From positions 62,001 to 126,000 of the forward strand of contig NZ_AMZB01000124.1 of assembly GCF_000313755.1 (NCBI RefSeq): a stretch of 64,000 bases of DNA. Direction: 5' to 3'. Every line of letters starts with the position of its first letter. Within the stretch, counting starts at the first letter, position 1. This DNA is from Pseudomonas nitroreducens TX1. GTDB taxonomy: Bacteria; Pseudomonadota; Gammaproteobacteria; Pseudomonadales; Pseudomonadaceae. Positions 16,352 to 24,579 of the stretch are shown here, in pieces. The translations under genes were made by a program, and so were the position numbers. Under the pieces are notes generated by a model. The model made no database searches, had not been told where the DNA came from, and saw nothing but the letters and a program-made list of their open reading frames with translations.

Positions 16352-17094
16352 CACAGTCCCCGCGCCCGAATGGCCGCCTCGGCCGTCTCGATGTCTTCAG
16401 GGTTGTCTACGGCAATGGAGTCCTGCGACAGTTCAAGCATCCGCACCTCCCAACCCAGCTCCAGGAAACGCAGTATCTCGATGTCCTCCAGGCTCTCCAG
16501 CGGTGTTTTGCTCGTGCAGGCGGCAAAGGCCTCGAGCGCGGCACGAGGGAAGGCGTACAGACAGACCTGGCGCCAGGCCTTGATGAACTCGTCCGCCTTG
16601 GTGCCGGGAATAGTCGCGCGAGACATGTAGAGCAGGCGGCCATCGGGACGCATGACCACCTTGGGCGTGCTCGTACTACGGAACTGCAGTTCCTGCTCGA
16701 TGGCACAGAATCCGTTGAGCACCTCGCCCGGCCATTGGGCGCTGGCCTCGATCATGCGCCGCAAGTCGTCCGGGTTGAAGACTGGCTCGTCACCCTGCAC
16801 GTTGATGAACACATCCGCATTGAGCTGCTGCGCGCATTCGGCGAGACGGTCGGTACCGGTAAGGCAGTCCCCGGAGGTCATCAGCACGGCAATGGAGTGC
16901 GCCTCGCATACCTGGCGAATCCGCTCATCGTCGGTCGCGACGTAGATTCGTTCAGCCGGACAAGCCTTCAGGCACTGCCGGTAGGTGCGCAGGATCATCG
17001 GAACGCCGTTCAGCTCCACCAGCGGCTTGCCCGGCAAGCGGCTGGACTGGTAGCGAGCGGGAATGATCACGGCGTAATCGAGCTGAGCGGACAT
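16351..17094 (-). CDS. KdsB-like CMP-sugar (3-deoxy-ulosonate) cytidylyltransferase paralogue
   Basis: The 247-aa product belongs to the CMP-Kdo / acylneuraminate cytidylyltransferase family, which activates 3-deoxy-ulosonic acids with CTP. Visible motifs are IPARYQSSRLPGKPL (11-25), VATDDERI (52-59), TGTDRLAE (79-86) and VQGDEP (99-104). In housekeeping KdsB the segment before the SGTDR motif carries a DHxSGTDR His; here it is GDCLTGTDR, so Cys77 takes the His position, hinting at a different acid. It lies within an LPS-core operon, 7 bases after an aldolase. I chose the ATG at 17094; an ATG at 17112 overlapping the aldolase is possible but poorly preceded. Confidence 0.82.
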   Translation of the reverse strand: MSAQLDYAVIIPARYQSSRLPGKPLVELNGVPMILRTYRQCLKACPAERIYVATDDERIRQVCEAHSIAVLMTSGDCLTGTDRLAECAQQLNADVFINVQGDEPVFNPDDLRRMIEASAQWPGEVLNGFCAIEQELQFRSTSTPKVVMRPDGRLLYMSRATIPGTKADEFIKAWRQVCLYAFPRAALEAFAACTSKTPLESLEDIEILRFLELGWEVRMLELSQDSIAVDNPEDIETAEAAIRARGL

Positions 17095-17101
17095 AGATGA
17101 C

Positions 17102-18700
17102 TCAAAGGGCATAGATGGAAGAACAGGGAACCTGATAGCGGGTCGGTGTCACCGCCAGCAATTCGGGCACTGCCTGCTGAGCCTGATAAGCCTCCAGCAC
17201 GTCGTTGACCTCAACATTGCGCGGATCCTCGCCGGGATAGCCGTCGAAACCCGCCAGCAGAACCCGCCGGGCCTTGCCGCTGGCCGCGATTGCCAGCGCA
17301 TAGGCCGCCACCAGCGACGTCGGCAATGTACAGTGCCGGGCATGGAAACCAAAGCCCTGCCTGTCGATGGACAAACCAAAGTCCAGAAGCGCTTTGCCCT
17401 TCAAGGAATTCAGCACATCCTCAGGCAACATGCTCGCCGGCGTGATCAGCGGCTGCGGCAGTTGCACGTGCTCGGCGCCATCGGCCATCAGGCGTAACGG
17501 ATGGCAGGCCGCGCGCAGATGGATCAGCTCAGGAGAGATATCGGTCTGTGTATTGAGTGCCAGCACCACGGGGTTGGCCTTGCGGATGTAATGCTCGATG
17601 GCATCACGATGCCTGGCCACGCCGGCACCGCTGCCGAGCAGCAGCACCTCCCGGTCGGCCAGCCACTCCTGCGGAGCCCACTCGCCCCGAGGAGAGCCGT
17701 GGTAGAAGTGCCGCGATGCCTCGAGAGTGTCCGGGTTGTACTTTTTACCGCCGCTGGTGCGCAGCGCCTGGATCGCGACTAGCAGATCCGAGTCGCTGTA
17801 ACGCGAGTCAGCCAGCATTTCCTGGACGTAGGTGGGGTGAATGCCATGCATTCCCGCCAGGTAGTAATAAGGATTGGTGCCCCAGCCGTAACGCTGCTGC
17901 ATCGGCTGGAAGCGCCTCGACACCAGCTGCAGAAGCGCCGAGAGATTGCGCTTGCCATGCTGCATGGCGAGGTATTCGATGCGCGCGTTGCCCGGACCGC
18001 GCCCCATGCCAAGCACAGTGCCGTCGACCCAGGTCGCGCCCGCCTCGATGGCTTCGAGCGTGTTGGCGTGGGCCAGTGCGCGATTATCATGCGCATGGAT
18101 TCCCAGCGGGCCGTCCCATTCGCGGCGCAGCAGGGCGACGATCGCGCGCACATCGGCGGGCGAAAGGCTGCCCATGCTGTCGGCGAAATACAGCACGTCC
18201 AGTCCGAACTGCTGGGCTGATGCAGCCAATTGCAGGATGGTTTCGTCAGACTGTTCGGCGATCTGCATCAGGTTGATGCCGACCCGGTAGCCCTGCTGTT
18301 TCAACCAGCGGCAGGCTGGCAATACCGCCTGGAACTCGTGGGCATGACTGGCGATGCGCACCAGGTCGATCGGGGACTCCTGCGCGCAAGCAAACAGGAG
18401 CGCCGCAGCGGCAAGCGGCCCTTCGGCATGCTGGACCAGCTCACTGGCATTGACCATCACGCCGTAGCAGACGCCCGGAACCAGCGGCAAGCTGGCGAGA
18501 AAGGCATCGCTGCTGTAGGCGTATCCGCCGCGAAAACCGTGCCGGGGAAAACCGCGCAGACCCAACTCGACATAATCGATACCCGCACTGGCCACAGCCT
18601 GCAGGTACTCGCGAACCAGGTCCGCGTCGAAGTCCCAGTTGTTGTAGTAACCGCCGTCTCGCAATGTGCAATCCAGCAAGAAGACTTTCGAATCGCGCAC
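17102..18700 (-). CDS. HMGL/DmpG-type aldolase with a C-terminal DUF115-like domain
   Basis: The first about 330 of 532 residues form a pyruvate-aldolase TIM barrel of the HMGL-like family. Key parts are LDCTLRDGGYY at 9-19 (Arg14 and metal-ligand Asp15), FADSMG at 172-177 and the metal-ligand pair His202/His204 in IHAHDNRALAH, then GMGRGPGN. Such enzymes join pyruvate to an aldehyde to give a 4-hydroxy-2-oxo acid, which is the core of every 3-deoxy-2-ulosonic acid. Residues from about 349 form a separate Rossmann-like domain (VLLLGSGAG, VVLALN, ARRVLLAGFDGY) similar in layout to the DUF115 protein three genes downstream. The GTG at 18700 is chosen because GGAGGG lies 7 bases before it; a TTG further upstream would overlap wapH. 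Confidence 0.8.
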   Translation of the reverse strand: MRDSKVFLLDCTLRDGGYYNNWDFDADLVREYLQAVASAGIDYVELGLRGFPRHGFRGGYAYSSDAFLASLPLVPGVCYGVMVNASELVQHAEGPLAAAALLFACAQESPIDLVRIASHAHEFQAVLPACRWLKQQGYRVGINLMQIAEQSDETILQLAASAQQFGLDVLYFADSMGSLSPADVRAIVALLRREWDGPLGIHAHDNRALAHANTLEAIEAGATWVDGTVLGMGRGPGNARIEYLAMQHGKRNLSALLQLVSRRFQPMQQRYGWGTNPYYYLAGMHGIHPTYVQEMLADSRYSDSDLLVAIQALRTSGGKKYNPDTLEASRHFYHGSPRGEWAPQEWLADREVLLLGSGAGVARHRDAIEHYIRKANPVVLALNTQTDISPELIHLRAACHPLRLMADGAEHVQLPQPLITPASMLPEDVLNSLKGKALLDFGLSIDRQGFGFHARHCTLPTSLVAAYALAIAASGKARRVLLAGFDGYPGEDPRNVEVNDVLEAYQAQQAVPELLAVTPTRYQVPCSSIYAL

Positions 18701-18731
18701 GTCATGTCCCTCCAACGCGGTAAAGCGGCAG

Positions 18732-19862
18732 TCAGCGCTCGGCAACGAGCGCCTTCATCAGCGGCAAGCTCCAGAACTCCCGACGCACGGCGGCGTCGGA
18801 GAAGCGCGTCTGCAGGCGTTGCTCCATCTGTTGCGCACAAGCCTCGCGCTGCCCACGATCGAGCGCCGCCATATGTCCCAGGCCTTCGGCCAGGGCTTTC
18901 TCGTCACGCAGCGGGAACAGGATGCCGACGCCTTCGACCACTTCGCTGGCGCCGCCACCCGCACTGGCGATCACCGGCACGCCCGCGGCCATCGCCTCCA
19001 GCAGGACCATGCCGAACGGCTCGTGGTCGGAGCTCAGGGCAAACACGTCGAACGCCTTGAAGTAGCGCTTGGCATCGGGAACCTGGCCGAGGAACAGCAC
19101 GCGTTCGGCGATGCCCAGTTCGCGGGCCAGATCCTTGAGATCGTCTTCCAGGCGGCCCTTGCCGAGGATCGCCAGCAGGCTGTTGTGCGGCAGGCGCGGC
19201 AGTGCCTGGGCGAAGCCGCGCAGCAGGGTGGCCTGGTCCTTGTCCGGATGCAGGCGGCCGACGTTGCCGACCACCCAGGCGTTGTCCGCCAGGCCCAGGT
19301 GCTGGCGCGCGGGATAGCGGTCGACCTGCTGCGCCTGCAGCGCATCGACGTCGACCCGGTTGTACAAGGTCTCGATGCGCTCCTGCGGCCAGGCAGGCAG
19401 GCAGGCGCGGATTTCGTCGCGCACCGCGTTCGAGACGCCCAGCAGGCTCAGGCGCTCGGCGAAGATACGCGCGAACAACTTGCGCCCCAGGCGCTGGAAA
19501 TCACCGAAACCGTGGTGCACGCCGATGATCGGCAGACGGGTGCCGAGCATCGCGATCCAGGTCGGCTTGAAGCGGTGCGCAATGCAGAAGCGGAAGTCCC
19601 GGGAGCGCGCGATTTCGCGTAGATCACGGATCGCCTTGAGCTTCAGCCCGCGGATGTCCCGCGAGCTGTAGTCGAGGAAGAGCACCTCGTCGCTGGCGCA
19701 GCCGGAGGCCACTTCCGGGTCGGGGGCGCCGGTGAGGAACACCGTGGTGACCCGGTAGCCGGTGCCGGCGAACAGACTGGCATATTGACGGGCGCAATCC
19801 AGGAAGGGCCCGTCATAGCCATGGCAGAACTGCAGGACGCGCGGTTCAGCCGAGCGAGTCAT
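18732..19862 (-). CDS. wapH: GT4 family core glycosyltransferase
   Basis: This 376-aa GT-B enzyme has the second-domain marks of GT4: VGNVGRLHPDKDQATLLRGF, LLAILGKGRLEDDL and the EX7E segment EPFGMVLLEAMAAGVPV. It acts at the cytoplasmic face on growing LPS core. Location between the carbamoyltransferase gene and (in P. aeruginosa) the Mig-14 gene matches WapH (PA5004), an outer-core hexose transferase; here its downstream neighbour is the aldolase cassette instead. The ATG at 19862 lies 17 bases inside the wapO 3' end. The linkage made cannot be read from sequence. Confidence 0.85.
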   Translation of the reverse strand: MTRSAEPRVLQFCHGYDGPFLDCARQYASLFAGTGYRVTTVFLTGAPDPEVASGCASDEVLFLDYSSRDIRGLKLKAIRDLREIARSRDFRFCIAHRFKPTWIAMLGTRLPIIGVHHGFGDFQRLGRKLFARIFAERLSLLGVSNAVRDEIRACLPAWPQERIETLYNRVDVDALQAQQVDRYPARQHLGLADNAWVVGNVGRLHPDKDQATLLRGFAQALPRLPHNSLLAILGKGRLEDDLKDLARELGIAERVLFLGQVPDAKRYFKAFDVFALSSDHEPFGMVLLEAMAAGVPVIASAGGGASEVVEGVGILFPLRDEKALAEGLGHMAALDRGQREACAQQMEQRLQTRFSDAAVRREFWSLPLMKALVAER

Positions 19863-21603
19863 AGGCCGCCGCGCCGTCCTTGACCACCAGGATGTCCTGC
19901 ATGATCAGGTATTGCAGGTCCGAACCGTAGAACATGTTCAGCGCGTCGGTGGGCGAGCAGATCATCGGCTCGCCACGGCGGTTCAGCGAGGTATTGAGCG
20001 CCACGCCGTTGCCGGTGAGCTTCTCCAGCTCCTTCATCATGTCGTAGTAGCGCGGGTTGAACTCGCGCTTGAGCACCTGGGCGCGGGAGGTGCCATCCTC
20101 GTGGACGACTTCCGGCACGCGGGTCTTCCACTCTTCGTTGACTTCGAAGGTGAAGGTCATGAACGGCGCCGGGTGGTCGATCTTGAACATCTGCGGGCCG
20201 ACGGTATCCAGCATCGACGGGCAGAAGGGCCTCCAGCGCTCGCGGAACTTGATCTGCGCGTTGATGCGGTCGGCGACGCCGGGAACGCTCGGGCAGCCGA
20301 TGATCGAACGCCCGCCCAGGGCGCGCGGGCCGAACTCCATGCGGCCCTGGAACCAGGCCACCGGGTTGCCGTCCACCAGCACCTTGGCGATCAGCTCGGG
20401 CACGTTGTCGATCTTGCGCCATACCGGCTTGGCCTCGTGGCGGGCGCAGGCGGCGATGACGTCTTCATTGCTGTATTCCGGGCCGAGGTAGACGTGCTCC
20501 ATCTTCTCGACCGGCACGCCGCGCTCCCAGGACACGTACGCGGCGGCGCCAACGGCGGTGCCGGCGTCGCTGGCCGCGGGCTGCACGTACAGCTCCTTGA
20601 CCTCGGGACGGGCGATGATCTTCTGGTTGAGCTTGACGTTCAGCGCGCAGCCGCCGGCGAAGGCGATCTTGCCGGTCTCGCGGATGATGTCGCCCAGGTA
20701 GTAATCCATCATCTCCAGCGCCAGCTTCTCGAACAGCGCCTGGATGCTGGCGGCGTAGTGGATGTAGGGATCGTCGGCGATGTCGCCTTCACGCTTCGGG
20801 CCGAGCCACTCGATCAGCTTGGGCGAGAAGTAGTAGCCCTTGCCCTTTTCCTTGTAGCGGCGGAAGCCGATGACGTTGGCGTAGTCGGTGTTGATGATCA
20901 GCTCGCCGTTCTCGAACTTGGCCAGGCGGGAGAAATCGTACTTGCTGGCATCGCCGTAGGGCGCCATGCCCATGACCTTGAACTCGCCGTCGAGCATGTC
21001 GAAGCCGAGGTATTCGGTCAGCGCGCCGTACAGGCCACCCAGGGAGTCCGGATCGTAGAACTCCTTGATCTTGTGGATCTTGCCGTTCTCGCCGTAGCCG
21101 AAGAAGGTGGTGGCGTACTCGCCCTTGCCGTCGATCCCGAGGATCGCGGTCTTCTCCTTGAAACCGGAGCAGTGGTAGGCGCTGGAGGCGTGGGCCAGGT
21201 GGTGTTCGACCGGCTGGATCTTGGTTTTCTTCAGGTCGAAGCCCAGCTGCTGCAGGCACCACTGGATACGCTTGTAGTAGCGGTGGTAGCGGCGGTTGCC
21301 GAGCAGGATGGCATCGAGCGCACGGTCCGGGGCGTAGGCGTAGCGCTTGGCGTAGTGCCAGCGAGCCTTGTCGAAGATGCTGATGGGGGCGAAGGGAATG
21401 GCCACCACGTCAACGTCCGACGGCTTGATCCCGGCCTGTTCCAGGCAGAACTTGGCCGACTCGTAGGGCATGCGGTTCTTCGCGTGCTTGTCGCGGACGA
21501 AGCGCTCTTCTTCGACAGCCGCGACCAGTTTGCCGTCGATGTACAGGGCGGCGGAAGGGTCATGGCTTACGGCGCCGGACAGGCCGAGGATGGTCAATGC
21601 CAC
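19846..21603 (-). CDS. wapO: LPS core carbamoyltransferase (NodU/CmcH family)
   Basis: WapO-type enzymes transfer a carbamoyl group from carbamoyl phosphate to an inner-core heptose. The 585-aa product has the N-terminal ASKHA-like half (LGLSGAVSHDPSAALYIDG, EEERFVRDKHAKN) and the C-terminal carbamoyltransferase domain with WFQGRMEFGPRALGGRSI, which is nearly invariant in the family. Length is typical. It is in the same place as PA5005. The start is a GTG at 21603 after AGAGG. The end overlaps wapH by 17 bases, supporting cotranslation in the core operon. Confidence 0.92.
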   Translation of the reverse strand: MALTILGLSGAVSHDPSAALYIDGKLVAAVEEERFVRDKHAKNRMPYESAKFCLEQAGIKPSDVDVVAIPFAPISIFDKARWHYAKRYAYAPDRALDAILLGNRRYHRYYKRIQWCLQQLGFDLKKTKIQPVEHHLAHASSAYHCSGFKEKTAILGIDGKGEYATTFFGYGENGKIHKIKEFYDPDSLGGLYGALTEYLGFDMLDGEFKVMGMAPYGDASKYDFSRLAKFENGELIINTDYANVIGFRRYKEKGKGYYFSPKLIEWLGPKREGDIADDPYIHYAASIQALFEKLALEMMDYYLGDIIRETGKIAFAGGCALNVKLNQKIIARPEVKELYVQPAASDAGTAVGAAAYVSWERGVPVEKMEHVYLGPEYSNEDVIAACARHEAKPVWRKIDNVPELIAKVLVDGNPVAWFQGRMEFGPRALGGRSIIGCPSVPGVADRINAQIKFRERWRPFCPSMLDTVGPQMFKIDHPAPFMTFTFEVNEEWKTRVPEVVHEDGTSRAQVLKREFNPRYYDMMKELEKLTGNGVALNTSLNRRGEPMICSPTDALNMFYGSDLQYLIMQDILVVKDGAAAYDSLG

Positions 21604-21608
21604 AGGGT

Positions 21609-23096
21609 CTAGCCTCTTTCATCTGGGCGGGTGCCAGGCACCCGCGGTAAACGTTCGTCGAGCAGCCGGTGCAGTGCGCTGCCCTCTGGCCAGTTGCGCA
21701 GGAAGCGCGCACGGTCGCGGGCATAGGCGCGGGCGAAGCTCGCTTCTCGCGAGTGGTGCTGCATGGCATCGAGGTCGATCAACGACCACTGTCCGCCTTC
21801 GCCCTGCTCCTGCCAGAACAGGTTGTGCCCCTTCAAGTCGCCATGGCTGATGCGCTCATGCACCAGCGCCGCGAACAGTCTGTCCAGGGCCGCAAGCTCT
21901 GTTTCCGGCGGCAGGCCGCCCCCCTCCGGATAGTTCAGGTAGGGTTTGAAACGAGCGATTATATCCTGACCCGCCAGGTAATCGGTAATCAGGAAGGCCG
22001 GGCCGCGCAGCCACAGCCAGCGCCGCTCGATCACCGCCAGCGGCTTGGGCGTGGCGATGCCGAGGAAGTCCAGGCGGTTGCCCTCGCGCCAGGAGGCCCA
22101 GGCGCGGCTCGGGCGCCAGAAGCGCTTGAACCAATGCAGCAGGTTCTTGATGTTGTAGCGCTTGATCACCAGAGGCCGACCATTGAGCTCCACGCGGGCG
22201 ACAGTGGCAGCGCCGCCCGTCTTGTAGAGGTGCCCCTTCGCAATGAAAGCGTCAGGGTCGGCCAGCAGCGGCTGCAGCCCTTGCTCTTCCTCGCGGCGCA
22301 CCGCTCGCAGGCCGAACGGCCCCTTTAACACGCTGAACAGGCTGCAGTCGCGGGCGATCTTCTTCATCAGGTCGCCGACGCGCCAGCGTCGAACCCTGGC
22401 GATTTCCTTCTGCAGGGCTTCCAGCGGCAGGGCGTGCTCACCATTGGCCAGCAGGTAGTGGATCAGCAACTCTTCCAGGTACGGCTCGAGGCTTGCCGGC
22501 AGCTGGGCAAAGAACACCCCGAGGTTTTCCAGAACATGCTTGCGCGACAGTGGCTGGCCGGGGGTTTCCGCGCGGATGCCGGCGCCATCGATCAGGTACA
22601 GCCTGCCGGCGTGGCGCAACAGGTTGTCCAGGTGCAGATCTTCCTGCCATAGGCCCTTGGCGTGCATCAGCGCAATGGCAGTCAGCGCCTCGGCGAGGAC
22701 GGCGGTCTGCCCTTCGGACAGCAGCGGCTCGCCCTCCACGGTGCGCCAGGCGTCCCAGAGACTCTCGGCATTGTCGAGAAACTCGAAGAGCAGCCAGCCG
22801 CCTTCGCCGTCCTTCAGCCCGTCGGCCAGCAACTGCGGCGTGGGCAGGCCCTGTTCGGCGAGCAGGCGCACGCCTTCGCGCTCACGCTGGAAGTGCCGTG
22901 CGGCCTTGCCGCCGACCAGCAACTTGGCCAGCACCGGTCGGCCGCGCCAATTGGCCGCACCGACGTAGCGCTGGCCGGGCAATACGCGCAGCAGGCTGTC
23001 CAGGCGCAGTTCGGCAGGACCCGCGCCATCTTCCAGTTCGATGCGCAGCGGCAGCGCCGGAACGCGGCCGGCATCGCGCAGGGCAGACAGCCTCAT
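21609..23096 (-). CDS. Tandem LPS-core kinase-like protein (PA5006 type)
   Basis: The 495-aa protein consists of two kinase-like units in one chain. The N-terminal unit (about 40-250) has LAKLLVGGKAARHF, the loop WQEDLHLDNLLRH (Asp kept, His replaced by Glu) and LYLIDGAG. The C-terminal unit (about 280-490) has LVIKRYNIKNLLHWFKRFW, the full loop SHGDLKGHNLFW and SLIDLDAM. It resembles the protein between WapQ and WapO in P. aeruginosa and probably phosphorylates the inner core or a precursor at the cytoplasmic face. Its ATG overlaps the wapQ stop (ATGA). Which unit is active cannot be decided here; the second has the more complete set. Confidence 0.85.
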   Translation of the reverse strand: MRLSALRDAGRVPALPLRIELEDGAGPAELRLDSLLRVLPGQRYVGAANWRGRPVLAKLLVGGKAARHFQREREGVRLLAEQGLPTPQLLADGLKDGEGGWLLFEFLDNAESLWDAWRTVEGEPLLSEGQTAVLAEALTAIALMHAKGLWQEDLHLDNLLRHAGRLYLIDGAGIRAETPGQPLSRKHVLENLGVFFAQLPASLEPYLEELLIHYLLANGEHALPLEALQKEIARVRRWRVGDLMKKIARDCSLFSVLKGPFGLRAVRREEEQGLQPLLADPDAFIAKGHLYKTGGAATVARVELNGRPLVIKRYNIKNLLHWFKRFWRPSRAWASWREGNRLDFLGIATPKPLAVIERRWLWLRGPAFLITDYLAGQDIIARFKPYLNYPEGGGLPPETELAALDRLFAALVHERISHGDLKGHNLFWQEQGEGGQWSLIDLDAMQHHSREASFARAYARDRARFLRNWPEGSALHRLLDERLPRVPGTRPDERG

Positions 23097-23848
23097 GCGC
23101 GGTTTTCCTTCTTCTTGCGGCGCGCGCCCAGGCGGCGGTACCAGTCGTCCACTTCAGGGCCGGTGGACGAGGTCCCCAGGTAGGCCGCCAGCAGGTTGCG
23201 TACGTCGGTCTCGTTCCAGTCCGGCGCGCGGCGCAGCAGCGGCTCAAGGTCGCGCACGCGGTCGCGCTGGCCAAACCACAGTGGGCGGGTCTTCTCCAGG
23301 TCGATCAGGGTCGCCTCGTAGGCGTCATCGGTTTCGCGCAGGAAGATGTGCTTGGGGTAGAAGCAGCCATGCATCTGCCCGGCTTCGTGCAAGCGGCGCG
23401 CGAGCATGCCGCAGGCGCGCAGGATAGCCTGGCGACGCTCGGCCGGTAGGTTCGACCAGCCCTGCAGCAGGCTGTCCAGGTCACGCCAGCCGTCCAGGGC
23501 GCGGGTCATCAGGATCGCCCGGCGCTCGCCGCCGACCTGCCGGGCGCCGAAGAAGGCCGCCTGCATCGAGGGAATACCCAGTTGGTGGTAGCGCTGGATA
23601 TTGCGGAACTCGCGACTGAAGGTCGGCTCGCCCATGGGTTTGCGGATGCTGCGGGTCAGGTGGTTGCTCTGGCGCTTGAGGTAATAGGCAGTGCCGTCCA
23701 GCTCCAGGCGATAGACGCTGCTCCAGCCACCGCGCTCGGTATTGGGCTCGTCCACGGCGTCCAGTTGCAGGGCCCAGAGGGCGTCGAAATCGGCCAGGGC
23801 GTTGCTTTCCAGCAGGGCCTGATCGCCCTCGGCAATGAAATCCTTCAC
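23093..23848 (-). CDS. wapQ: LPS core heptose kinase-like protein WapQ (catalytic Asp replaced)
   Basis: The 251-aa protein has the small LPS-kinase fold: YYLKRQSNHLTRSIRKPMGE for nucleotide binding, then the loop MHGCFYPKHIFL and TLIDLEKTR. Compared with WaaP (HRDCYICH) the loop Asp is Cys in WapQ (HGCFYPKH), so the mechanism or activity is uncertain. Position and length match PA5007. GTG at 23848 is the start: it overlaps the wapP stop as GTGA and is preceded by GAGGGA, whereas longer upstream frames run through wapP. It is cotranslated with its neighbours on both sides. Confidence 0.88.
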   Translation of the reverse strand: MKDFIAEGDQALLESNALADFDALWALQLDAVDEPNTERGGWSSVYRLELDGTAYYLKRQSNHLTRSIRKPMGEPTFSREFRNIQRYHQLGIPSMQAAFFGARQVGGERRAILMTRALDGWRDLDSLLQGWSNLPAERRQAILRACGMLARRLHEAGQMHGCFYPKHIFLRETDDAYEATLIDLEKTRPLWFGQRDRVRDLEPLLRRAPDWNETDVRNLLAAYLGTSSTGPEVDDWYRRLGARRKKKENRA

Positions 23849-24579
23849 TCGCGTCCCTCGAAGAAATGGACGATCTGTCGGACACGCTTCTTGTCCGACG
23901 CGTTCAGTCGCTCGCGGCGCCGGTACAGCAGGTAGAACTGCAGGCGCTGCGTGTAGGAGAGGTGGTACTTGGCGACCTTGTCGAGGGTGGCCAGGTCCTT
24001 GGTGATGCGATAGCGCAGCATGAAGCTGATCCAGAAATCGCCGATCGGGCAGTCGATGAAGTACACCGTGCCCTCCCCGTCCACCAGAATGTTGCGCCAC
24101 TTCAGGTCGTTGTGGGTGAAGTGGTGGTCATGCATGGTCCGGGTGTAGCTGGCCAGCTGACGCATGACGTGCTCGACCCAGGCGCGATCCTTCAGGCGCG
24201 GATCGTTCTGCTTGGCCAGGGCATGCAGGTCCTCGGTGCCGACCAGCTCGCGGGTGATGATCGCGCCGCGGGAGAAGCCGCCGTTGATGCGCTCCAGTCC
24301 GTAGGCCACCACCTGTGCGGTGGGAATGCCCCACTTGCCGAACTGCTTGAGATTCTGCCATTCGGCCTTCACCCGCGGGCGCGGCAGATAGCGGCGGAAA
24401 CCCTTGCCCGGCTTGCGGTAGCGCTTGACGTAATAACGCACGCCGTCGCGTTCGATGCGCACGACATCGGACATTGCATCCTTGGTGATGCGCTCGCCTT
24501 CGACGGCGAACACGGCATCCAGGCTGCCGAAATCGGCGGCGAGATGCTGGTAGTCGGCTTCGAGTACCCAGCCGGCCAT
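23845..24579 (-). CDS. wapP: LPS core heptose kinase WapP
   Basis: This 244-aa inner-core kinase has YYVKRYRKPGKGFRRYL (Lys and basic patch), the catalytic loop HNDLKWRNILV with a proper HxDxxxxN, and YFIDCPIG for metal binding. It acts in the cytosol on the heptose region of lipid A-core, helping build the heavily phosphorylated core of pseudomonads. The ATG at 24579 shares its bases with the waaP stop (TGATG). The stop overlaps the wapQ GTG. Order waaP-wapP-wapQ is that of P. aeruginosa. Confidence 0.92.
   Translation of the reverse strand: MAGWVLEADYQHLAADFGSLDAVFAVEGERITKDAMSDVVRIERDGVRYYVKRYRKPGKGFRRYLPRPRVKAEWQNLKQFGKWGIPTAQVVAYGLERINGGFSRGAIITRELVGTEDLHALAKQNDPRLKDRAWVEHVMRQLASYTRTMHDHHFTHNDLKWRNILVDGEGTVYFIDCPIGDFWISFMLRYRITKDLATLDKVAKYHLSYTQRLQFYLLYRRRERLNASDKKRVRQIVHFFEGRE

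Noticed and set aside
16351-17112. Calling the cytidylyltransferase simply kdsB
   Set aside because: The DHxSGTDR motif is altered and the gene sits with an aldolase and phosphatase, not in the usual kdsB neighbourhood; kept as a paralogue without a gene symbol.
17102-18745. Reading the aldolase as a catabolic 4-hydroxy-2-oxovalerate aldolase
   Set aside because: Its operon partners are sugar enzymes, there is no acylating acetaldehyde dehydrogenase next to it, and it has an extra C-terminal domain.
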